A stretch of DNA of 12,666 bases from DASSKW01 sp035690065. GTDB lineage: Bacteria > Pseudomonadota > Gammaproteobacteria > Natronospirales > REEB76. Position 1 is the first letter of the stretch; every line of letters begins with the position of its first letter. Below, piece after piece: positions 1 to 7,537 of this stretch. Location: assembly GCA_035690065.1 (NCBI GenBank), contig DASSKW010000013.1:1-12666 (forward strand), read 5' to 3'. Both the position numbers and the translations under genes were made by a program. The notes under the pieces are model-generated. The model had not been told where the DNA came from and made no database searches. It saw only the letters and a program-made list of their open reading frames with translations.

Positions 1-405
1 TCGCTCGGGCAATACGGCAAGCCGCATACCCGGGCATGGGCCGAAAAGATCGGCTCACTGGACGGGTTTGTGTTCGTGACACCTGAATACAACCATGGCA
101 TCTCGGGCGCACTCAAGAATGCGATCGATTTCCTGTATGCCGAGTGGAACAACAAGGCGGCAGGCTTCGTCGGCTATGGCAGCGCCGGCGGTGTACGTGC
201 AGTAGAGCATTTGCGGCTGGTGATGGCGGAAGTGCAGGTGGCGACCGTGCGTGCCCAGGTCATGCTGTCGCTGTTCACGGACTTCGAGAACTTCTCGGTG
301 TTCAAACCGGCGGCGATGCATGCAGCGGCCTTGAGCACGATGCTCGATCAACTGGTCGCCTGGACAGGCGCAATGAAAACGGTACGGAGCAAGGCAGCCG
401 CATAA
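1..405 (+). CDS. NADPH-dependent FMN reductase family protein, 3' part only
   Basis: The reading frame is open from the first base and ends at TAA 403-405, so only the C-terminal 134 residues are present and the true start lies outside the window. The stretch PEYNHGISGALKNAIDF (residues about 30-46 of the fragment) is the typical flavin-phosphate loop of the NADPH-dependent FMN reductase / flavodoxin-like quinone reductase family. It is followed by a GYGSAGGVRAVEHLR segment that is also usual for the family. Members are small soluble cytoplasmic flavoproteins that reduce FMN, azo compounds or quinones with NAD(P)H; the specific substrate cannot be read from this fragment. A strong terminator lies about 100 bases after the stop, so this gene probably ends its own transcript and is not co-transcribed with the asparaginases that follow. 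Confidence 0.88.
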   Translation, partial: SLGQYGKPHTRAWAEKIGSLDGFVFVTPEYNHGISGALKNAIDFLYAEWNNKAAGFVGYGSAGGVRAVEHLRLVMAEVQVATVRAQVMLSLFTDFENFSVFKPAAMHAAALSTMLDQLVAWTGAMKTVRSKAAA

Positions 406-412
406 ATGTAAC

Positions 413-495
413 GGTCCCCGAAGCGCACTCCCCGTGCGCGACCCTCCGGCGCCTCATCCCTGGGCGCCGGCCGGACGTCTTCCCCAAGCGTCCGG
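413..495 (+). repeat. Cluster of three adjacent hairpins before the terminator
   Basis: Three perfect inverted repeats lie almost end to end between the FMN reductase stop and the terminator. Arms 423-428/434-439 have a 6-bp stem and 5-base loop, with an outer GGTC/GACC stem at 413-416/440-443. Arms 446-453/463-470 have 8 bp and a 9-base loop. Arms 471-477/489-495 have 7 bp and an 11-base loop. None has a T-tract, so none is a classical terminator alone. They may protect the 3' end of the upstream mRNA, help termination, or belong to a small structured RNA. The pairing is seen in the sequence; the role is inference. Confidence 0.5.
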
Positions 496-501
496 GTGAT
501 T

Positions 502-540
502 GCCGGTGTGTTGCATTACCTGCAACATGCCGGCTTTTTT
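502..540 (+). terminator. Rho-independent terminator after the FMN reductase gene
   Basis: Arms 502-515 and 521-534 pair over 14 positions with two G-T wobbles and no mismatch, around the 5-base loop TTACC. The 3' arm runs straight into six T residues (535-540). This is a textbook intrinsic terminator for + strand transcription. There is no matching A-tract on the left side, so it should act in one direction only. It separates the FMN reductase transcript from the asparaginase genes. Confidence 0.9.
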
Positions 541-604
541 ATCCAGATGTCGATGCTTAGCGTGTCAGCGCCATTTGTTTTAGGATGGTGCTCTTGCCAG
601 CCTT

Positions 605-610
605 AGGGAG
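605..610 (+). promoter_or_regulatory. Shine-Dalgarno site that sets the start of the first asparaginase
   Basis: AGGGAG lies 7 bases before the ATG at 618. The alternative in-frame ATG at 585 has only a weak TAGG close by and would put eleven residues in front of an otherwise normal signal peptide, so 618 is preferred. Confidence 0.65.
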
Positions 611-617
611 ATCAGGT

Positions 618-1664
618 ATGCGAACTGCAACCCTTACCCTTGTCCTCCTTTCTTTCGCCACGGCGATACCGGTATTTCCGGCAGTCCCTGCATCGGCCGC
701 TGTATCCCAACACCCGATCGCGATCGTTATCCACGGTGGCGCTGGCACGATCCTGCGCAAGGACATGACCCCGCAGATGGAGAAGGAATATCGCGCGACA
801 CTCAAACAGGCGCTGGAAGCAGGGCATGCAGTGCTGGAAAAAGGTGGGCACAGTCTCGATGCGGTCGAGGCGGCGATCGAGGTGATGGAGGACTCGCCGC
901 TATTCAATGCCGGCAAGGGTGCGGTGTTTACTCATAACGGCAGGAACGAGATGGATGCTGCGATCATGGATGGCGCGACCCTGAATGCGGGCGCGGTCGC
1001 GGATGTGCAGCACATCAAGAACCCCATCGAACTGGCGCGTCTGGTGATGGACAAGACGCCGCATGTACTGCTGATCGGCAAGGGTGCAGAGGATTTCGCG
1101 GTGAGTCAGGGCATGAAACTGATGCCAGCGAGTTATTTCTACACCAAACAGCGCTGGGAATCCTTGCAGCACGTTCTTAAAGCGGCCGGTGACAAGAGTG
1201 CAGCAGCCCAGGAACAATATCCGGGCACCAAGGCACATGGCTTCGGTACCGTGGGCGCAGTAGCGCTGGACCGTTACGGCGACATCGCCGCAGGCACTTC
1301 CACCGGTGGTCTGACCAACAAGATGGACGGACGGGTTGGCGATTCGCCGCTGACTGGCGACGGAACCTATGCCAACAATCTCACTTGCGGCGAGTCCGGC
1401 ACCGGCACCGGTGAATACTACATGCGTCTGAATCTGACCAAGGATGTCTCGGATCTGATGCAATATAAAGGATGGTCGCTCAAGCGGGCGGTCGATTACG
1501 AGATCCATGACAAACTGGTGAAACTCGGCGGCGAGGATACCGGCGGATTGATTTCATTGGACCGCAATGGAGATATCGTCACCGCATTCAATACCCCGGG
1601 GATGTATCGAGGCTGGATTGATACCCGGGGACGTGTGACAGTGAAGATCTTCAAATCAGAGTAA
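618..1664 (+). CDS. Secreted isoaspartyl peptidase / L-asparaginase (T2 Ntn-hydrolase)
   Basis: This 348-residue protein belongs to the plant-type asparaginase / isoaspartyl dipeptidase family (E. coli IaaA, human ASRGL1). Family members cleave isoaspartyl dipeptides and L-asparagine, and cut themselves into alpha and beta chains to free an N-terminal threonine. Visible marks are IHGGAG after the N-terminus, PLFNAGKGA, DAAIMDG, the self-cleavage site GFG|TVGAVALD with catalytic Thr211, substrate-binding Arg and Asp in GRVGDSP, the TGTGE loop, and FNTPGMYRGW near the C-terminus. Residues 1-27 form a signal peptide (MR, hydrophobic core, ASA|A), so the mature enzyme is probably periplasmic; E. 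coli IaaA lacks such a peptide. A start at 585 is possible but less likely. The stop is 5 bases before a paralogue, so the two genes are probably one operon. The family is very secure; substrate preference is inferred. Confidence 0.93.
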   Translation: MRTATLTLVLLSFATAIPVFPAVPASAAVSQHPIAIVIHGGAGTILRKDMTPQMEKEYRATLKQALEAGHAVLEKGGHSLDAVEAAIEVMEDSPLFNAGKGAVFTHNGRNEMDAAIMDGATLNAGAVADVQHIKNPIELARLVMDKTPHVLLIGKGAEDFAVSQGMKLMPASYFYTKQRWESLQHVLKAAGDKSAAAQEQYPGTKAHGFGTVGAVALDRYGDIAAGTSTGGLTNKMDGRVGDSPLTGDGTYANNLTCGESGTGTGEYYMRLNLTKDVSDLMQYKGWSLKRAVDYEIHDKLVKLGGEDTGGLISLDRNGDIVTAFNTPGMYRGWIDTRGRVTVKIFKSE

Positions 1665-1669
1665 TCGCA

Positions 1670-2518
1670 ATGGCATACAGCATCATCGTGCATGGCGGGG
1701 CTGGTGAGATCGATCCGGCGAGTTTGCCGGAACGCCTGGCTGGTTGCCGCAAGGCAGCGGAAGCCGGTTACGCGGTATTGAAACGCGGCGGTAGTGCTGT
1801 GGATGCTGCGATGGCTGCCGTGGTGGTGCTGGAAGACGATCCATTGTTCAACGCCGGTACCGGTTCCACTCTGAATACACTCGGCAGGGTCGAGACCGAT
1901 GCCGCGATCATGGATGGGGCGAGCTTGCGTGCGGGGGCAATCGCAGCAGTCAGCGGAATCCGCAATCCGGTAAGACTGGCACACGCGGTGATGGTCCATA
2001 CACCGCACGTATTGCTCACCGGCGAAGGTGCTTTGCAGGTGGCGCGTGAACAGGGCATAGAACTGTGCGATCCGGAATCATTGATCGTCGCTTCGCAGCG
2101 CGATCATTGGCGACGCAAATACGGAACCGTGGGCGCGGTGGCGCTGGATGCGGAAGGGCGATTGGCGGCGGCGACTTCGACTGGCGGCATGTTCGACAAG
2201 TTGCCCGGTCGCATCGGCGACACACCGTTGATCGGTTGCGGTACCTATGCCGATGAACGCGCTGCAGTCTCCTGTACCGGTTTCGGTGAAGACATCATCC
2301 GTACCACGCTGGCGCGCAGTGCGGCGTATCTGCTGCAAGAAAGCGCGGATGTGGCAAGTGCAACGGATCTGGCGATCCGCTATTTCATGGATCGCACCGA
2401 CAGCGAAGCCGGACTGATTATGGTTGACCGCAAGGGGCAACTGGGGTTTGCCCGCAGCACCACGCACATGCCGGTGTGCGGTCTGGGTTCAGACGGCCAG
2501 ATAATTTCAGAAGGCTGA
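1670..2518 (+). CDS. Cytoplasmic isoaspartyl peptidase / L-asparaginase (T2 Ntn-hydrolase), paralogue of the preceding gene
   Basis: This 282-residue protein is a second member of the same family, without a signal peptide, so it should be cytoplasmic. It begins almost directly with IVHGGAG and carries DPLFNAGTGS, DAAIMDG, the self-cleavage site KYG|TVGAVALD with catalytic Thr153, GRIGDTP with the substrate-binding Arg and Asp, and CTGFGED in place of TGTGE. The linker before the catalytic threonine is much shorter than in its neighbour, and the C-terminus ends in STTHMPVCG rather than the IaaA-like FNT.GMYR motif. The two genes are therefore diverged paralogues rather than a recent copy. The ATG lies 5 bases after the upstream stop with no strong ribosome site, which suggests translational coupling. 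It likely hydrolyses isoaspartyl peptides from damaged protein, or asparagine; the exact substrate is not determined. Confidence 0.93.
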   Translation: MAYSIIVHGGAGEIDPASLPERLAGCRKAAEAGYAVLKRGGSAVDAAMAAVVVLEDDPLFNAGTGSTLNTLGRVETDAAIMDGASLRAGAIAAVSGIRNPVRLAHAVMVHTPHVLLTGEGALQVAREQGIELCDPESLIVASQRDHWRRKYGTVGAVALDAEGRLAAATSTGGMFDKLPGRIGDTPLIGCGTYADERAAVSCTGFGEDIIRTTLARSAAYLLQESADVASATDLAIRYFMDRTDSEAGLIMVDRKGQLGFARSTTHMPVCGLGSDGQIISEG

Positions 2519-2527
2519 GTCAGCGGT

Positions 2528-3250
2528 TCAGTGAGTTTCGAGGTTGGCGTGCAGGAAATCGAGAGCTTCGGTCCATGCACGTTTTGCCGGTTCCGGTGCA
2601 TAGTTCGCGCGTTCCTCGCACAGAAACGCATGACCCGCGTCGGGATAGACCGCCAGGTTGTAGCGTTTCTTGAGCGAGGAAAGTTTGTCCGTGATGCGCG
2701 CATGCTCGGCGGGCGGGATGCCCTGGTCGTCGGCGCCATAACCGAGATAGATCGGTGCTTTCATGTGTGCGGCGAGGTGGATCGGCGGAGTACGCCCGAA
2801 ACGGTCGGTCTCACCTTCGGCAGCGATCCCACCGCCATAGAAACAGACTGCCGCCTTGAAGCGATCCGGGAAGCGGCAATTACCCAGGAATGCGAGCCGC
2901 CCACCCATGCAGAAGCCGATGATGCCGATGGCGTGTTTTTCGACTTTTGTCTGTGCTGCCAGCCAATCCAGGGTCATGCCGATCTCCTTCAACATGACAT
3001 CGTCCTTGAGCGTCGGCAGTTTCGTCATCACCGCATCCATATCGGTGTAGGCAAGCACGTCGCCGTGGAAGATGTCTGGTGCCACGGCCATGAAACCTGC
3101 CTTGGCGAGTCGCTGGCAGGCGCCTTTTATATGACCGGTGATGCCGTAGGCTTCCATCAAGACGATGACGGCCGGAAATGGACCGCTGCCGCGTGGGTGC
3201 GACGCATAACCGTTCAGGCCACTGCCAAGCTGTACATTTTCCTGGTTCAC
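2528..3250 (-). CDS. Dienelactone hydrolase family protein (alpha/beta hydrolase)
   Basis: This 240-residue soluble alpha/beta hydrolase carries all the dienelactone hydrolase marks. Glu33 is in LMEAYGITGHI, which corresponds to the glutamate that activates the nucleophile in the family. Cys114 is in the nucleophile elbow GFCMGG, followed by Asp175 in GADDQGIP and His207 in DAGHAF. A Cys-Asp-His triad is diagnostic. Known members open dienelactones in chlorocatechol breakdown, but many act on other esters or lactones, and no catechol genes are nearby. I chose the GTG at 3250 because a perfect AAGGAGG lies 5 bases before it. An in-frame ATG at 3265 would put that ribosome site inside the gene, and the longest frame (from 3334) would overlap the pump gene. 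It is the last gene of the efflux operon, 31 bases after the pump stop. There is no signal peptide, so it acts in the cytoplasm. Confidence 0.9.
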   Translation of the reverse strand: MNQENVQLGSGLNGYASHPRGSGPFPAVIVLMEAYGITGHIKGACQRLAKAGFMAVAPDIFHGDVLAYTDMDAVMTKLPTLKDDVMLKEIGMTLDWLAAQTKVEKHAIGIIGFCMGGRLAFLGNCRFPDRFKAAVCFYGGGIAAEGETDRFGRTPPIHLAAHMKAPIYLGYGADDQGIPPAEHARITDKLSSLKKRYNLAVYPDAGHAFLCEERANYAPEPAKRAWTEALDFLHANLETH

Positions 3251-3255
3251 GGGTT

Positions 3256-3262
3256 CCTCCTT
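3256..3262 (-). promoter_or_regulatory. Shine-Dalgarno site for the GTG start of the hydrolase
   Basis: Read on the - strand this is AAGGAGG, 5 bases before the GTG at 3250-3248. It decides the start in favour of GTG over the in-frame ATG at 3265-3263, which sits on top of it. Confidence 0.8.
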
Positions 3263-3281
3263 CATGGCGGTCGGCGAGTGC

Positions 3282-6200
3282 TCAGTCGGTGCCATGCGCG
3301 TGCTCCACGCCCGGCGCGGCTGGCCCATGCTCACGCCGTTTGAAGCGTGCCGTCAAGTGTTCCATCGCGACATAGAACGCCGGTGTGATGTAGAGCGTGA
3401 GCGCCTGCGAGAACAGCAGGCCGCCGACCACGGCGATGCCGAGTGGCCGGCGCGATTCAGCGCCCATGCCCGTGCCCAGCGCGATCGGCAGGGTACCGAA
3501 GATCGCCGCCAGCGTAGTCATCATGATAGGCCGGAACCGGACCATGCAGGCTTCGATGATCGCATCGCGCGCATTCATGTGTTGCTCGCGCTTCATCTGG
3601 ATAGCGAAATCCACCATGATGATACCGTTCTTCTTCACCAGTCCCACCAGCATGATGAGTCCGACGAAGCTGTAGATGTTGAGCTCCTGGCCGAACAGGA
3701 TCAGGGTCAGCAAGGCGCCCATCATCGCTAGCGGTAGTGCGGTCAGGATGGTGATCGGATGGATGAAGTGTTCGTACAGGATCGCCAGCACCATGTAGAT
3801 CACGAGCACCGTGATGATGAGCAGGATCGGCAGATCGACCAGGGATTCCTTGAAAGTCTGCGCGTTGCCGGCGAACACGCCGGTGATATCCGACGGCAGA
3901 GCCGAGGCGGCGAGCCGCTCGATGCGGCCGGTGACATCGCCCAGCGAGACGCCCGGCGCCAGATTGAACGACAGGGTCACCGACGGCAGTTGCTCGTAAT
4001 GATCCACTTGCAGCGGGCCGACGCCGGGTGTGATGTCGGCGACACTGCGCAACGGCACCAGTTTGTTGTTGCTGCCTTGCACGTAGAGTGCATCCAGCGC
4101 CGCTATGTCGGACTGGAACTTCGGTGCCAGTTGCATGATTACGAAGTATTCATCGGAAGCACCGTAGATGGTGCTGATCTGGTTGCCGCCATAGGCGTCA
4201 TAGAGCGTGGACTGGATCTCGGACGCGGTCACGCCCAGCGAAGCTGCCGTATCGCGCAGGATATGCACATTGATCTGCGGGTTATGCAGTTCCAGATCGC
4301 TGTCGACATCCTGTACGCCCGGCACTTGGGCAAGTTTCGGCAGGAACGCCGTCGCCGCCTTGTCCAGCGTATCCACATCGAGCCCCTGCAAGACGTACTG
4401 GTAGCTGCCACTGCCGCCGATACTGCCGATGCGGATCGCAGGACGGTTCTGGAAATAGACCTGCATGTCATGGACCGGTGCAGTGGCCTTGCGCAATTGC
4501 TGGATGACTTGATCGGCCGTGTCGTGGCGTTCGCCCATGGGTTTGAGCATCACGATCAAGCGCCCGACGTTGCCGCCGGAACTGCCGCCCGAGCCCTGAC
4601 CGGCGCTGGAGATGGCGGCTGCGACATTCGGATTCTCGCGCACGATGCGCGCGAGTTGGTCCTGCAGTTTCAGCAGTTGATCGAACTTGATGCCAGCCGG
4701 CGATTCGGTGCTGCCGATGATCAGGCCGGTATCTTCAGTCGGGATGAAACCTTTCGGTACCACAGCGAAGAAATAGAACACCAGGATCAGTGCTGCGCCG
4801 GCCGCTATCAGCATGGTGCGCCAGTGATCCACCGACCAGGCGAGCGAGCGACCGTACCAGTCGCGACTGGCATCGAAGGATCTCTCCAGCGTGCCGTACA
4901 GTTTGCCGTGCCGCTTGCTATGACTGAGAAAGCGGCTGCACAACATCGGCGTCAGGGTCAGCGAGACCAATCCGGAAATCAGGATGGCGATGGCGACCGT
5001 GAGCGCGAATTCGCGGAACAGGCGTCCCAGGATGCCGCCCATGAACAGGATCGGGATGAATACCGCGACCAGCGACAGAGTCATGGAGACCACGGTGAAG
5101 CCGATCTCCTTGCTGCCGATCAGCGCCGCGCGTAACGACGGCTCGCCTTTCTCCTGGTAACGCACCACGTTTTCCAGCACCACGATGGCATCGTCCACCA
5201 CGAAGCCCACCGCCAGCACCAGTGCCATCAGCGACAGGTTGTCGAGGCTGAAGCCGGCAAAACTCATGATCGCGAACGTGCCGATGATCGAGGTCGGCAG
5301 TGCCAGTGCAGAGATGATGGTGGCGCGGATGTTGCGCAGGAACAGGAAGATCACGCCGACTACCAGGATCATGGCCAGCATCAGGGATTCCTTGACCTGA
5401 CTGATCGAACCTTTTACGTAATCGGAATGATCATGAAAGATGAACAGGCGCGCGTCGCCCGGTGCATCACGCGATAGTGCCGGCATCAGCGCGTGGATCG
5501 CATTCGAGATCTCGACCGTGTTGGAACCGGGTTGACGTTGTACCGCCAGCATGATCGACGGCTTGAGTTTGTGATCGCCGCCCATGTTGTCGAAGACCTT
5601 GGTGACCTGCTGGTCATTCTCGACACTGTTGACGGCGATGCCGACGTCGGCAAGATGTACCGGTGCGCCGTTCTGGTAGGCCACCACCAATTTGTTATAG
5701 GCGTCGGCATTCATCAACTGACCGTCGGCACGCACGGTGTAATCACGGGTCGCGCCATACAAGGTGCCGGATGGCAGATTGGTGTTGCCGGACTGGATCG
5801 CCTGCACCACCTGGGTCAGTGAAAGATTGCGGGAAGTCAACGCATACGGATTCATGTACAGTCGCACGGCATATTTCTGCGCACCGTACACGCTTACCTG
5901 CGCGACGCCGGGCACCATCGAGATCTGTTCTGCTACCCGGGTTTCGGCGTACTCATCAAGTTGCGTGAGCGGGACATGGCTGGCCGTCATCGCCATGAAG
6001 ATGATCGGCGAGTCGGACGGATTCACCTTGCGCAGGCTGGGTGGCGACGGCATGTTGAGCGGCAACTGTCGGCTGGCCTGCGAGATTGCCGTCTGTACAT
6101 CCATGGCTGCGGAGTCGATATCGCGCGAAAGATCGAATTGCAACGTGATAGAAGTGCGGCCGGTGGTATTCACCGAACTCATGGAGTCCACGCCGGCGAT

Positions 6201-6425
6201 GGTGCTGAACTGCCGTTCCAGCGGCGTCGCGACCGAGGCCGCCATGGTTTCGGGGTCGGCGCCGGGCAGGCTGGCGCGCACGCTGATAGTGGGAAAATCC
6301 ACGTTCGGCAATTCGCTGACCGGCAGGGTGAAGTAGGCGACCATGCCGAAGATCAGCAACGCCGACATCAGCACCGTGGTCATGACTGGCCGGTTGATGA
6401 ACGGCGCAGAGAGGTTCAGTTTCAT
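3282..6425 (-). CDS. RND efflux pump inner-membrane transporter, HAE-1 family, MdtC-like
   Basis: At 1047 residues it has the normal length and layout of an AcrB/MdtC-type proton-driven drug exporter. TM1 is at about 12-32, a large periplasmic loop spans about 33-340, a helix bundle covers about 341-500, the second loop covers about 560-865, and the last helices follow. The proton-relay residues are present: Asp411 and Asp412 in GFVVDDAIVVLEN, Lys932 in LVKKNGIIMVDF and Arg965 in RFRPIMMTT. Wording such as NPSDSPI, NNLSLMAL-like helices, SYQY and QISTIYG resembles E. coli MdtC more than AcrB. MdtC normally works with a second pump protein, MdtB, but only one RND gene is present here. The ATG overlaps the stop of the fusion-protein gene by 4 bases (ATGA) and has no clear ribosome site of its own, so translation is probably coupled. 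Its substrate cannot be predicted. Confidence 0.95.
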   Translation of the reverse strand: MKLNLSAPFINRPVMTTVLMSALLIFGMVAYFTLPVSELPNVDFPTISVRASLPGADPETMAASVATPLERQFSTIAGVDSMSSVNTTGRTSITLQFDLSRDIDSAAMDVQTAISQASRQLPLNMPSPPSLRKVNPSDSPIIFMAMTASHVPLTQLDEYAETRVAEQISMVPGVAQVSVYGAQKYAVRLYMNPYALTSRNLSLTQVVQAIQSGNTNLPSGTLYGATRDYTVRADGQLMNADAYNKLVVAYQNGAPVHLADVGIAVNSVENDQQVTKVFDNMGGDHKLKPSIMLAVQRQPGSNTVEISNAIHALMPALSRDAPGDARLFIFHDHSDYVKGSISQVKESLMLAMILVVGVIFLFLRNIRATIISALALPTSIIGTFAIMSFAGFSLDNLSLMALVLAVGFVVDDAIVVLENVVRYQEKGEPSLRAALIGSKEIGFTVVSMTLSLVAVFIPILFMGGILGRLFREFALTVAIAILISGLVSLTLTPMLCSRFLSHSKRHGKLYGTLERSFDASRDWYGRSLAWSVDHWRTMLIAAGAALILVFYFFAVVPKGFIPTEDTGLIIGSTESPAGIKFDQLLKLQDQLARIVRENPNVAAAISSAGQGSGGSSGGNVGRLIVMLKPMGERHDTADQVIQQLRKATAPVHDMQVYFQNRPAIRIGSIGGSGSYQYVLQGLDVDTLDKAATAFLPKLAQVPGVQDVDSDLELHNPQINVHILRDTAASLGVTASEIQSTLYDAYGGNQISTIYGASDEYFVIMQLAPKFQSDIAALDALYVQGSNNKLVPLRSVADITPGVGPLQVDHYEQLPSVTLSFNLAPGVSLGDVTGRIERLAASALPSDITGVFAGNAQTFKESLVDLPILLIITVLVIYMVLAILYEHFIHPITILTALPLAMMGALLTLILFGQELNIYSFVGLIMLVGLVKKNGIIMVDFAIQMKREQHMNARDAIIEACMVRFRPIMMTTLAAIFGTLPIALGTGMGAESRRPLGIAVVGGLLFSQALTLYITPAFYVAMEHLTARFKRREHGPAAPGVEHAHGTD

Positions 6426-7537
6426 GGCGCGGCCGGTGCCGGAACGACAGCCTGGGTGTGCGGACGGTTCACGGTCACCTGCAATCCGGCGCGCAAGGTG
6501 CGTGGGATCTGGGTGATGACCACGTCACCGGGCTTCAGACCCTTGCTGATCACCGCCATCTCGCCAACCTGCCGATCGAGGCTCACCGTGGCGATGGTAG
6601 CTTTGCCGTCCACCACCGTATAGACGAAGTTTCCGTTCTGGTCGCTCTGTACCGCACTGTCCGGTATCACCATCGCATCGGGTTCGACTGTCAGTTGCAT
6701 GCGCACGCCGACGAACTGTCCCGGCCACAACAGTTCCTTGCTGTTGGGTAACTGCGATTTCAGCAGCACTGTGCCGGTATCGGCATTCACGGCATTGTCG
6801 ATGAACACCAGTTTGCCTTCGCCGAGATCGCCGCTGCCGTCTTCGTTGGTGATGAAGACATGGATGCTGTGCTGTGCCTGATAGCGGCGCACGTCAGGCA
6901 GGGATTGCTGCGGTATCTGGAACTGTACCAGGATCGGCTTCATCTGGTTGATCACGACCAAAGGTGTGGTGTCGCTGGGTCCGACCACGTTGCCGCTCTT
7001 TACCGCGAGACTGCCGGTGCGCCCGGTGATCGGCGCACGGATATCGGTGTAAGCGAGATTGATCTGTGCCTGTTTATACGCAGCCTCGGCTTGATCCGCA
7101 GTGCTTTGCGCATCCTGATATTCCTGTGGCGTGACGTAATCCTTGGCTGCCAGCGGCGCCATCCTGTCGGCATTGGCTTTGGCGCTTTCCCAGGCTGATT
7201 TGGTGGAGGTGAGCGCGGCTTGGTACGGCGCGGGATCGATCAGGAACAAGCGTTGTCCGGCAGTCACTTCCCGGCCTTCATTAAAGTACACCTGCTTGAG
7301 CACGCCCGATACCTGTGGCCGGATCTGCACGCTGTGTTCGGACTGCACCTGGCCCACTGCCTGCATGAGGATCGGCATCGGTTGCAGCTTTGCCACGGTG
7401 GTGGTGACGGACAGCGCGCGGTCATCGTTGCGGTCACGGCCCGCATGCTTGTTGGAATTCACACGCCACACCACGATCGCGCCCAGCACGATGACGATCA
7501 CGCTGATGCTTAACAGATATCCGGTCTTCTTTTTCAC
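6422..7537 (-). CDS. RND efflux periplasmic adaptor (membrane fusion protein), MdtA/AcrA-like
   Basis: This 371-residue protein links the pump to the outer-membrane channel. It has a positively charged N-terminus (MKKK), one membrane anchor at about residues 7-25, and no lipobox, so it is anchored by a helix rather than by lipid. The first lipoyl half and beta segments lie at about 45-100, a coiled-coil hairpin rich in Ala, Gln and Glu at about 105-162, and the second lipoyl half with INLAYTDIRAPITGRTG at about 159-175. Beta-barrel and membrane-proximal domains follow, including the LLWPGQFVGVRM and VIPDSAVQ motifs. The start is GTG at 7537, supported by GGAG 5 bases upstream and by the 4-base overlap GTGA with the stop of the channel gene. 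The reading frame stays open far upstream, but that part runs through the channel gene in another frame and is not coding. Confidence 0.93.
   Translation of the reverse strand: MKKKTGYLLSISVIVIVLGAIVVWRVNSNKHAGRDRNDDRALSVTTTVAKLQPMPILMQAVGQVQSEHSVQIRPQVSGVLKQVYFNEGREVTAGQRLFLIDPAPYQAALTSTKSAWESAKANADRMAPLAAKDYVTPQEYQDAQSTADQAEAAYKQAQINLAYTDIRAPITGRTGSLAVKSGNVVGPSDTTPLVVINQMKPILVQFQIPQQSLPDVRRYQAQHSIHVFITNEDGSGDLGEGKLVFIDNAVNADTGTVLLKSQLPNSKELLWPGQFVGVRMQLTVEPDAMVIPDSAVQSDQNGNFVYTVVDGKATIATVSLDRQVGEMAVISKGLKPGDVVITQIPRTLRAGLQVTVNRPHTQAVVPAPAAP

Larger units (their letters stand above)
406..617. other. Intergenic region between FMN reductase and first asparaginase
   Basis: This 212-base stretch holds the hairpin cluster and terminator in its left two thirds. 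The right part (541-617) must carry the promoter and leader of the asparaginase pair, but I found no convincing -35/-10 pair there. I saw no small gene in it on either strand. Confidence 0.6.

Noticed and set aside
446..495. Second and third hairpins considered as terminators in their own right
   Set aside because: Neither stem is followed by a T-tract; only the hairpin at 502-534 has one.
585..617. Earlier ATG for the first asparaginase
   Set aside because: It would add eleven residues before a complete signal peptide and has a weaker ribosome site than the ATG at 618.
2531..3343. 270-residue + strand frame opposite the hydrolase
   Set aside because: It is a shadow of the dienelactone-hydrolase gene, whose catalytic residues are all present on the other strand.
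3759..5135. 458-residue open frame on the + strand opposite the RND pump gene
   Set aside because: It is antisense to a strongly conserved pump gene, rich in His, Arg, Gln and Asp as expected for a GC-rich shadow frame, and shows no recognisable domain.
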